Positions 1-6,822 of a stretch of 14,113 nt of DNA are shown here, piece after piece; positions within the stretch are counted from its first letter, which is position 1; each line of letters opens with the position of its first letter. The translations under genes and the position numbers were made by a program. The notes below the pieces were generated by a model that was not told the DNA's origin, searched no databases, and was given only the letters and a program-made list of their open reading frames with translations. Where the stretch lies: assembly GCA_934565615.1 (NCBI GenBank), contig CAKTIH010000055.1, positions 1 to 14,113 of the forward strand. Reading direction: 5' to 3'. This stretch comes from an uncultured Oscillospiraceae bacterium (lineage in GTDB: Bacteria; Bacillota; Clostridia; Oscillospirales; Oscillospiraceae).

Positions 1-2060
1 GCCTTGGCCGTCTCGCCGCCTGCTTCATGGACTCTATGGCTACCGAAGGTCTCCAGGCCACGGGCTACTCCATCTGCTACGAGCTTGGCATGTTCAAACA
101 GAAGTTTGAAAACGGCCGCCAGACCGAGGTCGCCGACAATTGGCGCACCGCGGCTGAGAGCTGGCTGATTCCCCGCCATGAGGACGAGGTCGAGGTCCGC
201 TTCGGCGGTCAGATATCCCCGAGCTGGGACAGCCTCGGCCACTATCACGCCGAGCATACCGGCTACACCGCCGTCATCGCCCTGCCGCGCGATATGCTCA
301 TCGCCGGCTACGGCGCAAAGGAAATCAATACCCTGCGCCTTTGGGACGCGATGAGCCCGAACTCTCTGGACATGTACCTCTTCTCAGAGGGTGCATACGT
401 CAAGAGCCTTGAGCAGCGCACTATGGCCGAGGTCATCACAAAGGTGCTCTACCCCGCGGACGATCATGTCGAGGGCAAGCTCCTGCGCCTCAAGCAGCAG
501 TACTTCTTCATCTCCGCCACCGCGCAGGATATCGTGCGCAAGCACATCCGCACATGGGGCGATATCCGCAGCTTCTCCAAGCACCACATCATCCAGATAA
601 ACGACACGCACCCGACGATGATAATCCCCGAGCTCATGCGTATCTTCATGGACGAGTACGAGCTTGGCTGGGACGAAGCATGGGAGCTTGTCAAGAACAG
701 CGTCGCCTACACCAACCACACCGTCATGAGCGAGGCTCTTGAAAAGTGGCCGCAGGACCTCATCCAGCAGCTCCTGCCCCGTATATGGGAGATCATGTGC
801 GAGATCAACCGCCGCTGGTGCGAGTATCTCGGCGCACACTTCGGCAGCGGCGAGGCACTTGGCCGCAACCTCATCATCCGCGACGGTCAGGTGCACATGG
901 CAAACCTCTGCCTTGCGACCTGCCAGAAGGTAAACGGCGTGTCCCGCCTGCACGGCGACATTCTCAAGAACGACCTCTTCCACGATCTCTACACCATCAC
1001 GCCCGAGCGCTTCACCTACGTCACCAACGGCATCGATCACCGCCGCTGGCTGTCGCAGATAAACCCCGGCCTTGATGCTCTCGTCAAGGAGCTCACCGGC
1101 GGGGATGCGTATCTCACCCACCCCGAGGTGCTCATTAAGCTTGCCGACTACGCGAACGACGCCGCCGTGCGTGAGCGCGTGCTGGCTATAAAGCGCGCGA
1201 ACAAGGAGAGCTTTGCCGAGTTTGCCCGCCGCAACGATAGCTTTGCTCTTAACACCGAGGCGATCATGGACGTTCAGGTCAAGCGTCTGCATGAGTACAA
1301 GCGCCAGCTGCTGTGCGCGATGAGCATCGCGAGCCTCCAGCTCCAGCTGCACGACGACCCGAACCGCGAGTTCCTGCCGCGCACCTTCGTGTTCGGCGCA
1401 AAGGCCGCCGCGGGCTACAAGACCGCAAAGCGCATAATCGAGCTGCTGCTGAGCATGTCAAACGACATCAACAACGACCCCGTCTGCAAGGATAAGCTTC
1501 AGGTCTACTTCGTTGAGAACTACCGTGTCTCCGCCGCTGAAGCCATAGTGCCCGCCGCGCAGATCTCCGAGCAGATCTCCACTGCCGGTAAGGAAGCCTC
1601 CGGCACCGGCTGCATGAAGCTTATGATGAACGGTGCTGTTACCATCGGCACGCTCGACGGCGCAAACGTTGAGATGTACGAGCGCCTCGGCGACGAGAAC
1701 ATGTTCCTCTTCGGCCTGCACACCGATGAGATCGCGCAGCTTCGCGCGAACGGCTACGACCCGGGTGCTATTGCAAGGAACGATCCTGAGATCAGCCGCG
1801 TTTTCTCGCGCTTCAGCGAAGGCTTCTCCGACGGCAAGAGCTATTCCGACCTCGTCAGCCAGCTGCTCTACGGCGGCGACCCGTACATGCTTATCGCCGA
1901 CTACCGTGCTTATGCCGACTGCCAGAAGCGTCTCTATGAGCGCATCTCCGGCAAGGGCGAGCTTGCGCGCCTCGCCATCATGAACACCGCCGAGAGCGGC
2001 ATCTTTGCCGCCGACCGCGCGATCAGCCAGTACGCGCACGAGATCTGGAACGTAAAGTAA
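1..2060 (+). CDS. glgP: Glycogen/maltodextrin phosphorylase, C-terminal part (5' end outside the window)
   Basis: Phosphorolyses alpha-1,4-glucan ends to glucose-1-phosphate in the cytoplasm using pyridoxal phosphate (GT35 family). The reading frame is open to the left edge (codons in phase from base 3), and the residues before the Met at 27 read LGRLAACF, which is the conserved GLGRLAACFLDS block of the family. The Met at 27 is therefore internal, and roughly the first 100-130 residues are missing. Counting from that Met, further family blocks are INDTHP, TNHTVMSEALEKWP, the glucan-site region around VNGVSRLHGDILK, TNGI.HRRWL and DVQVKRLHEYKRQ. The PLP-lysine block GTGCMKLMMNGA puts the Schiff-base lysine at about residue 531 (codon at 1617). 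The next gene starts 1 nt after the stop. MalQ and a sugar ABC transporter downstream fit maltodextrin use as well as glycogen turnover; sequence alone does not separate the two. Family assignment is very secure. Confidence 0.96.
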   Translation, partial: LGRLAACFMDSMATEGLQATGYSICYELGMFKQKFENGRQTEVADNWRTAAESWLIPRHEDEVEVRFGGQISPSWDSLGHYHAEHTGYTAVIALPRDMLIAGYGAKEINTLRLWDAMSPNSLDMYLFSEGAYVKSLEQRTMAEVITKVLYPADDHVEGKLLRLKQQYFFISATAQDIVRKHIRTWGDIRSFSKHHIIQINDTHPTMIIPELMRIFMDEYELGWDEAWELVKNSVAYTNHTVMSEALEKWPQDLIQQLLPRIWEIMCEINRRWCEYLGAHFGSGEALGRNLIIRDGQVHMANLCLATCQKVNGVSRLHGDILKNDLFHDLYTITPERFTYVTNGIDHRRWLSQINPGLDALVKELTGGDAYLTHPEVLIKLADYANDAAVRERVLAIKRANKESFAEFARRNDSFALNTEAIMDVQVKRLHEYKRQLLCAMSIASLQLQLHDDPNREFLPRTFVFGAKAAAGYKTAKRIIELLLSMSNDINNDPVCKDKLQVYFVENYRVSAAEAIVPAAQISEQISTAGKEASGTGCMKLMMNGAVTIGTLDGANVEMYERLGDENMFLFGLHTDEIAQLRANGYDPGAIARNDPEISRVFSRFSEGFSDGKSYSDLVSQLLYGGDPYMLIADYRAYADCQKRLYERISGKGELARLAIMNTAESGIFAADRAISQYAHEIWNVK

Positions 2061-2061
2061 A

Positions 2062-2961
2062 ATGAATTTTCAAAACAAAGCCGCCGTTATCGGCGGACTC
2101 AACGCGGATATATGGGGCCGCCCTTCCGGTCCCATCATCCTGCGTGACTCGAACCCCGGTTCTGTGACGCTCACCCCCGGCGGCGTCGGGCGCAACATTG
2201 CGCACGACCTCTGCCTGCTCGGGCTTGACGTCAGCCTTGTCTCCGCCGTCGGCGACGACTCCAACGGCGAGTTCCTGCTCGACCGCTGCCGCGCTCTCGG
2301 CATGGACGTCAGCCGCGTGCGCGTCGTCCCCGGCGCGCGCAGCTCGAGCTATCTCTACATAACCGACGAGCGCGGCGACATGCAGCTCGCCGTGAACGAC
2401 ATGGCCGTCTGCAACGAGATAAGCCCCGAGTACCTTGAGGACGTCCTGCCCGGCATTCAGGCCGGGGCGCTGGTGCTTGATACGAACCTGCCGGTCGAGT
2501 CGCTCGAATTTATCTGCCGCAGCTCCTACATACCGCTCTATGCCGATCCCGTCTCCTCAGTCAAGGCGATGAAGCTGCACGGTGTGATGAAGCACCTGCG
2601 CGCCATAAAGCCGAACGCGCTCGAGGCTGCCGCGCTCACCGGGCAGTCAGACCCCGAGCTTGCCGCCCGCGCGCTTATCGATGCGGGCGTGCAGCGTGTG
2701 TTCATCAGCCTCGGCACGAACGGCATGATCGCCGCCGAGGGCTCGCGCGTGTTGCGCATGCCGTCACCGGAAGCAAACGTCGTGAACGCGACCGGCGCGG
2801 GTGACGCTGCGATGTCCGCCATAGTCTGGGCAGATCTGCACGGTCTGAGCCTTGAGGACTCCGCGCGCGCAGCGCAGCTCGCCGGTGCCATAACCTGCGC
2901 GAGCGAAGCGTCGAACGCCCCGGAGCTGAGCCGTCTGCCCGGCCTTATGGCGGCAGAATAA
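2062..2961 (+). CDS. psuK: PfkB-family kinase, pseudouridine kinase-like
   Basis: A 299-residue ribokinase/PfkB-fold kinase. The N-terminal GGLNADI strand, the DSNPG segment (about 29-33), TPGGVGRNIA (38-47), LVSAVGDDSNGE, SSYLYI and the LAVNDM block follow the E. coli PsuK (YeiC) pattern closely, more so than fructokinase or ribokinase. The ADPVSSVKA and IKPNALEA segments also match. The PfkB signature 2, NATGAGDA, holds the catalytic Asp at 248. Known role of the family: ATP-dependent phosphorylation of pseudouridine to pseudouridine 5'-phosphate, which the glycosidase PsuG then splits. No psuG is in the window, so a different nucleoside or sugar substrate remains possible. The ATG lies 1 nt after the phosphorylase stop with no clear Shine-Dalgarno, implying translational coupling. 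Family is secure; the substrate is inferred. Confidence 0.85.
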   Translation: MNFQNKAAVIGGLNADIWGRPSGPIILRDSNPGSVTLTPGGVGRNIAHDLCLLGLDVSLVSAVGDDSNGEFLLDRCRALGMDVSRVRVVPGARSSSYLYITDERGDMQLAVNDMAVCNEISPEYLEDVLPGIQAGALVLDTNLPVESLEFICRSSYIPLYADPVSSVKAMKLHGVMKHLRAIKPNALEAAALTGQSDPELAARALIDAGVQRVFISLGTNGMIAAEGSRVLRMPSPEANVVNATGAGDAAMSAIVWADLHGLSLEDSARAAQLAGAITCASEASNAPELSRLPGLMAAE

Positions 2962-2963
2962 GA

Positions 2964-3080
2964 GAACCGCGCAGAGCACGGTTCCAATGATATCCGGTCT
3001 TTGACCGGGTGAAATCTGCTTTGCAGATGAAATCCAAGCTCCGCTCGGATGAAATCGCCGCCCAAAGGCGGCGGATATGG
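2964..3080. repeat. Array of short hairpins separated by a conserved ATGAAAT spacer
   Basis: Directly after the kinase stop come several small palindromes. The first is GAACCG/CGGTTC (2964-2984). It is followed by spacer ATGATAT (2987-2993), stem CCGGTC-TTT-GACCGG (2994-3008), spacer GTGAAAT, stem CTGC-TTT-GCAG (3016-3026), spacer ATGAAAT, stem CCAAGC-TCC-GCTCGG (3034-3048, one mismatch), spacer ATGAAAT, then stem CGCCGCC/GGCGGCG (3056-3073). The stems differ in sequence while the 7-nt spacers are nearly constant, which is the mark of a modular intergenic repeat. A solo spacer-plus-hairpin copy occurs at 12212-12236. Function is unknown; an mRNA 3'-end structure or a mobile palindromic repeat are the options. 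Confidence 0.8.
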
Positions 3081-3106
3081 TGTTCCTCCAGGACAAATCA
3101 AATTTT

Positions 3107-3146
3107 AATTACGCACTGCGATTTTTTTCGCAGTGCGTAATTTTTT
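3107..3146 (+). terminator. Strong rho-independent terminator
   Basis: A perfect 15-bp stem, AATTACGCACTGCGA (3107-3121) with TCGCAGTGCGTAATT (3128-3142), closes a T-only 6-nt loop and is followed by TTTT. It ends the phosphorylase-kinase transcript and insulates the regulator gene. The A/T-rich flank on the other side might let it work on both strands. Confidence 0.9.
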
Positions 3147-3299
3147 GTTCGGCGGTCTGCTCTTCTGTAAATTTTATAAATTCCGCCCATTGGGCTACCC
3201 CGAAGCCCCGGGTTTGACTTCGCTTGTTGTTAAAATCGCCAAAAATTTAATTGCAAATTGTTTAATGCTCCAAAGTTTTTTCTATCCGCATTTGTTTGG
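3147..3299. other. AT-rich gene-free stretch, no recognised element
   Basis: Between the terminator and the regulator promoter there is no credible reading frame with a ribosome binding site. A weak CGAAG/CTTCG inverted repeat (3201-3222) and AT-rich runs near 3240-3265 are visible, but nothing assignable. Confidence 0.5.
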
Positions 3300-3328
3300 T
3301 TGACTTTGCCGGTAATGCTTGCTATTAT
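3300..3328 (+). promoter_or_regulatory. Sigma-A-type promoter of the LacI-family gene
   Basis: A -35 TTGACT (3300-3305) and a -10 TATTAT (3323-3328) are separated by exactly 17 nt. The predicted start, near 3335, lies about 10 bases before the operator cluster and about 70 bases before the regulator ATG. Confidence 0.75.
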
Positions 3329-3344
3329 GAAGTCAAGGAGAATT

Positions 3345-3380
3345 GGTAACGTTACCGGTAACGATACCGGAAACGTTTTA
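3345..3380. promoter_or_regulatory. Three tandem LacI-family operator-like palindromes, 12 bp apart
   Basis: Three CG-centred palindromes abut: GGTAACGTTACC (3345-3356, perfect), GGTAACGATACC (3357-3368, one symmetric pair off), and GGAAACGTTTTA (3369-3380, perfect core AAACGTTT). Their centres, at 3350/51, 3362/63 and 3374/75, are exactly 12 bp apart. CG-centred palindromes of this kind are typical LacI/GalR-family operators. Sitting just downstream of the promoter and before the regulator gene, they suggest autorepression by blocking elongation or initiation. Confidence 0.75.
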
Positions 3381-3407
3381 GCAAATGTGGTTGGGAGCTG
3401 TCGTACC

Positions 3408-4421
3408 ATGACGATCAAGGACATTGCCAAGCAGTGCGGGGTCAGCGTGAGCACCGTCTCACGCGTGCTCAACAACCGGCCTGACGTGAGTGAGGCCGTG
3501 CGCCGCCGGGTGCTCGCCGTTGTCGAGGCCGAGAGCTACATCCCCAACAACAGCGCGCGTGTCCTTGTCAGCCGTCAGTCGGATGCTATCGGCGTCGTCG
3601 TGCGCGGCATGGGCAACCTCTTCTTTTCCGACATGCTCAAGACCGTCAGCAGCGAGATAGACAGGAGCGGCTACAACATGGTGCTGCGATTCATCGATTC
3701 GGACGCGGACGAGATAAAGGCCGGTGCGATCCTTGAGCGCGAGAAGAAGCTGCGCGCCCTGCTCTTCCTCGGCGGGCGCTATGATTATACCCCGGCTGAG
3801 CTTTCGCTCATCGGCGTGCCCTACGTCTGCTGCTCCTACTCCAATTGCTTCGGAACTCTCCGCGAGGAGGACTTTTCCTCCGTCACGGTGGATGACCATA
3901 AAACGGCCTATCAGGCGGTCGAATCGCTCATCAAGCTCGGGCACCGCCGCATCGCCGTCCTGCTGCCGAGCTGCAATGACCGCTCCGTCAGTGAGCTGCG
4001 CTATAATGGCTACTGCGCCGCGCTGCGGGATAACGGCATCGCCTTTGACCGCGCGCTCGTCGCCGAGACCGGCGGATGCTTTGAAATGCCGGAGAGCTAC
4101 ACCGGCATGTGCCGCCTTATAGACAGCGGCACGGACTTCTCCGCCGTGTTCACGCTGTCGGACACGATGGCGATCTCCGCGATGAAAGCACTTGAGGACC
4201 GCGGCCGCCGCGTCCCGGACGATTGCTCCGTCATCGCGATAGACGGCCTGACCGTCTCGGAATACGTGAGCCCGACGCTGACGACCCTCGTGCAGCCCGC
4301 CGAGGAGATGGGGCGCGAGAGTGTGCGCATCCTGCTGGATATCCTCGACAACGGTGGCGCGAACCGCCATGTGCGCCTTGAGGCGAAGGTACGCCCCGGC
4401 GCTTCCGTAAAACAGTTTTGA
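3408..4421 (+). CDS. LacI/GalR-family transcriptional regulator (MalR-like by context)
   Basis: A 337-residue DNA-binding sugar-responsive regulator. The N-terminus MTIKDIAKQCGVSVSTVSRV is the canonical LacI helix-turn-helix (residues 3-22), followed by the hinge-helix region around PNNSARVL (46-53). The rest is a periplasmic-binding-protein-like effector domain, with the family-typical LIKLGHRRIAVL and CSVIAIDG segments. The ATG at 3408 is chosen because the HTH starts at once after it and GGGAG lies 10 nt upstream. The frame stays open back to 3258, but the added residues resemble no LacI N-terminus and would cover the promoter and operators. Placed next to a maltodextrin-type transporter and MalQ, it probably controls them and itself. 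The effector cannot be read from sequence. Confidence 0.93.
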   Translation: MTIKDIAKQCGVSVSTVSRVLNNRPDVSEAVRRRVLAVVEAESYIPNNSARVLVSRQSDAIGVVVRGMGNLFFSDMLKTVSSEIDRSGYNMVLRFIDSDADEIKAGAILEREKKLRALLFLGGRYDYTPAELSLIGVPYVCCSYSNCFGTLREEDFSSVTVDDHKTAYQAVESLIKLGHRRIAVLLPSCNDRSVSELRYNGYCAALRDNGIAFDRALVAETGGCFEMPESYTGMCRLIDSGTDFSAVFTLSDTMAISAMKALEDRGRRVPDDCSVIAIDGLTVSEYVSPTLTTLVQPAEEMGRESVRILLDILDNGGANRHVRLEAKVRPGASVKQF

Positions 4422-4500
4422 TTTTCCGCTCCTTCCGGAGCCGAAGATACGACCTCTTATGAGGACAACTTCAAAAAATCTTAAAAAGGAGTAAGCAACA

Positions 4501-5826
4501 ATGAAAAAGATCATAGCTCTGGTTCTGTGTCTGGTCATGGTTTTCGCCCTGTGCGCATGCGGCGAAAGCAATACCGCCACAACCGCACCCGCTGCTGATA
4601 CCGCTACCGAGGCGCCCGCCGAAGAGCCCGCAGCAGCCGGTTCCGTCTACTACCTCAACTTCAAGCCCGAGCAGAAGGACCAGTGGGAAGCTCTCGCTGC
4701 CTCCTACACCGAGCAGACCGGTATCCCCGTGACCGTCCGCACCGCTGCTTCCGGCACCTATGAGGAGACCCTCTCCGCCGAAATGGCAAAGAGCGAGGCT
4801 CCCACGCTCTTCCAGGTCAACGGCCCTGTCGGCCTTGCCAGCTGGAAGGATTACTGCTATGACCTCAGCGGCAGCGCTCTTTACGGTGAGCTGACCAACG
4901 ACTCCTTCTCACTGAAGGACGGCGATCAGGTCCTCGGCATCGCATACGTTATCGAGTCCTACGGCCTCATCACCAACAAGACCCTGCTTGAGAAGGCAGG
5001 CTACTCTGTTGATGACATCAAGTCCTTTGACGATCTCAAGAAGGTCGCTGAGGATATCACCGCCCGCAAGGACGAGCTCGGCTTCGCAGCCTTCAGCTCT
5101 GCCGGTATGGACGGCTCCTCCGACTGGCGCTTCAAGACCCACCTTGCAAACCTCCCCATCTACTTTGAGTATCAGGAAGATGGCATCACCAGCACTCCCG
5201 CTATAAAGGGCACCTATCTTGATAACTACAAGAACATCTTCGATCTCTACATCAACAACTCCACCTGCGATCCCGCTGAGCTCTCCAGCAAGACCGGCGA
5301 CGACTCCAGAAACGAGTTCCTCAACAGCCAGGCAGTGTTCTTCCAGAACGGCTCCTGGGAGTACGGCAACCTGAGCGGCACCTTCACCGATGATGAGCTT
5401 GCAATGATCCCCATCTACATCGGCGTCGGCGATGAGGCAAATCAAGGTCTGTGCACCGGTACCGAGAACTTCTGGTGCGTCAACAAGGACGCGAGCGAAG
5501 AGGACATCCAGGCCACTCTCGACTTCCTCTACTGGTGCGTCACCTCCGATGAGGGCACCAATGCTCTCGCAAACGAGATGAACTTCGTTATCCCCTTCAA
5601 GAAGGCTGTTGAGTCCTCCAACCTCTTTGTAAAGCAGGATACCGAGTACACCGCTGCAGGCAAGACCCCCGTGTCGTGGAACTTCACCACCATGCCTTCC
5701 GAGGAGTGGAAGAACGGTGTCGGCTCCGCACTGACCGCTTACGCTGCCGGAACCGGTGACTGGGACGGCGTTGTCACCGCTTTCGTTGACGGCTGGGCCT
5801 CCGAGTACGCTCTGGCAAACGGCTGA
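4501..5826 (+). CDS. Extracellular sugar-binding lipoprotein (family 1 solute-binding protein)
   Basis: A 441-residue ABC-transporter binding protein, membrane-anchored on the outer face. The signal peptide MKKIIALVLCLVMVFALCAC ends in a lipobox (LCA-C) with the lipidated Cys at 20, followed by a low-complexity Ala/Thr/Glu/Pro linker to about residue 48. The mature part shows the family 1 (MalE-like) fold: SVYYLNFKPEQ as first strand, a TGIPVTVRTAASG segment, NKTLLEKAGY, and a C-terminal region rich in Trp and other aromatics. Start supported by AAGGAG 9 nt upstream. No clear promoter is visible in the 79-nt gap after the regulator, which holds a short GCTCC/GGAGC hairpin (4428-4441), so read-through from the regulator gene is possible. 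The substrate is probably a malto-oligosaccharide because of MalQ and the phosphorylase, but raffinose-type sugars are not excluded. Confidence 0.92.
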   Translation: MKKIIALVLCLVMVFALCACGESNTATTAPAADTATEAPAEEPAAAGSVYYLNFKPEQKDQWEALAASYTEQTGIPVTVRTAASGTYEETLSAEMAKSEAPTLFQVNGPVGLASWKDYCYDLSGSALYGELTNDSFSLKDGDQVLGIAYVIESYGLITNKTLLEKAGYSVDDIKSFDDLKKVAEDITARKDELGFAAFSSAGMDGSSDWRFKTHLANLPIYFEYQEDGITSTPAIKGTYLDNYKNIFDLYINNSTCDPAELSSKTGDDSRNEFLNSQAVFFQNGSWEYGNLSGTFTDDELAMIPIYIGVGDEANQGLCTGTENFWCVNKDASEEDIQATLDFLYWCVTSDEGTNALANEMNFVIPFKKAVESSNLFVKQDTEYTAAGKTPVSWNFTTMPSEEWKNGVGSALTAYAAGTGDWDGVVTAFVDGWASEYALANG

Positions 5827-5857
5827 TAATCCGCGTCTGATCGTTAAACAAAACCAT

Positions 5858-5888
5858 ACACCGGGTGGGCGCTCCGCCCACCCGGTGT
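5858..5888 (+). promoter_or_regulatory. Long stem-loop between binding-protein and permease genes, no U-tract
   Basis: A perfect 14-bp stem, ACACCGGGTGGGCG (5858-5871) with CGCCCACCCGGTGT (5875-5888), closes a CTC loop. No T-run follows, so it is a poor terminator. Placed 32 nt after the binding-protein stop and before the first permease, it fits the known pattern in which a hairpin stabilises the abundant binding-protein mRNA 3' end and lowers permease expression. Confidence 0.75.
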
Positions 5889-5954
5889 CCTTATGGCTGA
5901 GCCGTACGCCGCGCCCCGCGGTGCAGGGCTAAGTCATAAAGAAAAATTCAGGGT

Positions 5955-5961
5955 AAAGGAG
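5955..5961 (+). promoter_or_regulatory. Ribosome binding site that decides a TTG start
   Basis: AAAGGAG lies 9 nt before an in-frame TTG at 5971. The in-frame ATG at 5893 has no Shine-Dalgarno and lies right after a 14-bp hairpin, and the ATG at 5983 is too far from the site. The TTG is therefore the best start for the first permease. Confidence 0.75.
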
Positions 5962-5970
5962 TGGAGCCTT

Positions 5971-6822
5971 TTGCAAAAAAACATGAAAAAATGGTGGCCC
6001 GTTTTTCTGCTTCCGACCTTCGCCGCCTTTGTCATCGGATTCATCATTCCGTTTGTACAGGGTGTGTATCTGTCGTTCTGCAAGTTCCAGACCATCAATA
6101 AGACGACCTTCATCGGCGTTTCCAACTATGTGAAGGCCTTTGCCGACACTCAGTTCACGCAGGCCTTCTGGTTCACTGTGAAGTTCACCGTCGTGTCCAC
6201 GCTGCTCATCAACGTGATCGCGCTTATGATCGCGCTGCTGCTGACCCGCGGCATCAAGGGCACGAATCTGTTCCGCACGGTTTTCTTCATGCCGAACCTC
6301 ATCGGCGGCATCGTGCTGGGCTACATATGGCAGATCCTTCTCAACTGCGTCCTCTCGCTTCTTGGCAAGCCTCTGCTCGCGCTCAATTCCACTTATGGCT
6401 ACTGGGGTCTTATCATCCTCATGTGCTGGCAGCAGATCGGCTATATGATGATCATTTACATCGCCGGTCTCCAGTCGATCCCGAACGACTACATCGAAGC
6501 CGCGCGCATTGACGGCGCTACCACGTGGCAGACGCTCTGGCGCGTGAAGCTGCCGAACCTCATGCCGTCGATAACGATCTGCTCCTTCCTCTCTCTCACC
6601 AATTCCTTCAAGCTCTTCGACCAGAACCTTGCTCTCACCGCGGGCGAGCCTGCCCACGCCTCCGAGATGCTCGCGCTGAATATCTATAACACCTTCTATG
6701 TGCGCTCCGGTCCTCAGTGGAAGGGCATCGGCCAGGCCAAGGCCGTCATCTTCTGCATTATCGTCGTCGCTATCTCTCTTATCCAGCTCAAAGCCACCCG
6801 CTCAAAGGAGGTGCAGCAGTAA
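5971..6822 (+). CDS. Sugar ABC transporter permease, MalF/UgpA type
   Basis: A 283-residue inner-membrane channel subunit from the TTG start. It has six predicted hydrophobic segments at about 10-36, 67-92, 102-127, 144-169, 199-222 and 254-274. The cytoplasmic EAA loop, which contacts the ATPase, is YIEAARIDGATTWQTLW with EAARIDG at 176-182. Length and N-terminus (KKWWPVFLLPTF) fit single-domain MalF-type permeases better than the longer version from the ATG at 5893, whose extra 26 residues look like read-through of an untranslated leader. The stop overlaps the next start (TAATG). It pairs with the following permease and the upstream lipoprotein; no ATPase gene is present, so a shared MsmK/MalK-type ATPase is inferred. 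Confidence 0.92.
   Translation: MQKNMKKWWPVFLLPTFAAFVIGFIIPFVQGVYLSFCKFQTINKTTFIGVSNYVKAFADTQFTQAFWFTVKFTVVSTLLINVIALMIALLLTRGIKGTNLFRTVFFMPNLIGGIVLGYIWQILLNCVLSLLGKPLLALNSTYGYWGLIILMCWQQIGYMMIIYIAGLQSIPNDYIEAARIDGATTWQTLWRVKLPNLMPSITICSFLSLTNSFKLFDQNLALTAGEPAHASEMLALNIYNTFYVRSGPQWKGIGQAKAVIFCIIVVAISLIQLKATRSKEVQQ

Noticed and set aside
384..1352. Long open frame on the minus strand within the phosphorylase gene (322 codons)
   Set aside because: It lies wholly antisense to a conserved GT35 coding sequence in GC-rich DNA; its translation is low-complexity Val/Leu/Ala/Asp with no recognisable motif. The same applies to the minus-strand frames 3459-4580, 6996-7754 and 9822-10535.
2987..3074. 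Possible CRISPR array from the regular spacers
   Set aside because: The repeated part is only 7 nt, intervals are 11-18 nt and self-complementary, and there are no cas genes.
2538..3101. Minus-strand open frames starting in the hairpin array and running into the kinase gene
   Set aside because: They begin in non-coding repeat DNA and read antisense through psuK. A GGAGG-like stretch near 3085 makes the starts look plausible, but no conserved protein features are seen.
3258..3407. N-terminal extension of the LacI-family protein to the ATG at 3258
   Set aside because: It would translate the promoter and the three operators; the canonical LacI N-terminus starts at 3408 behind a GGGAG site.
4422..4500. 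Dedicated promoter for the binding-protein gene
   Set aside because: TTGATT at 4418-4423 has no matching -10 at acceptable spacing, and other hexamers are poor; no promoter is claimed.
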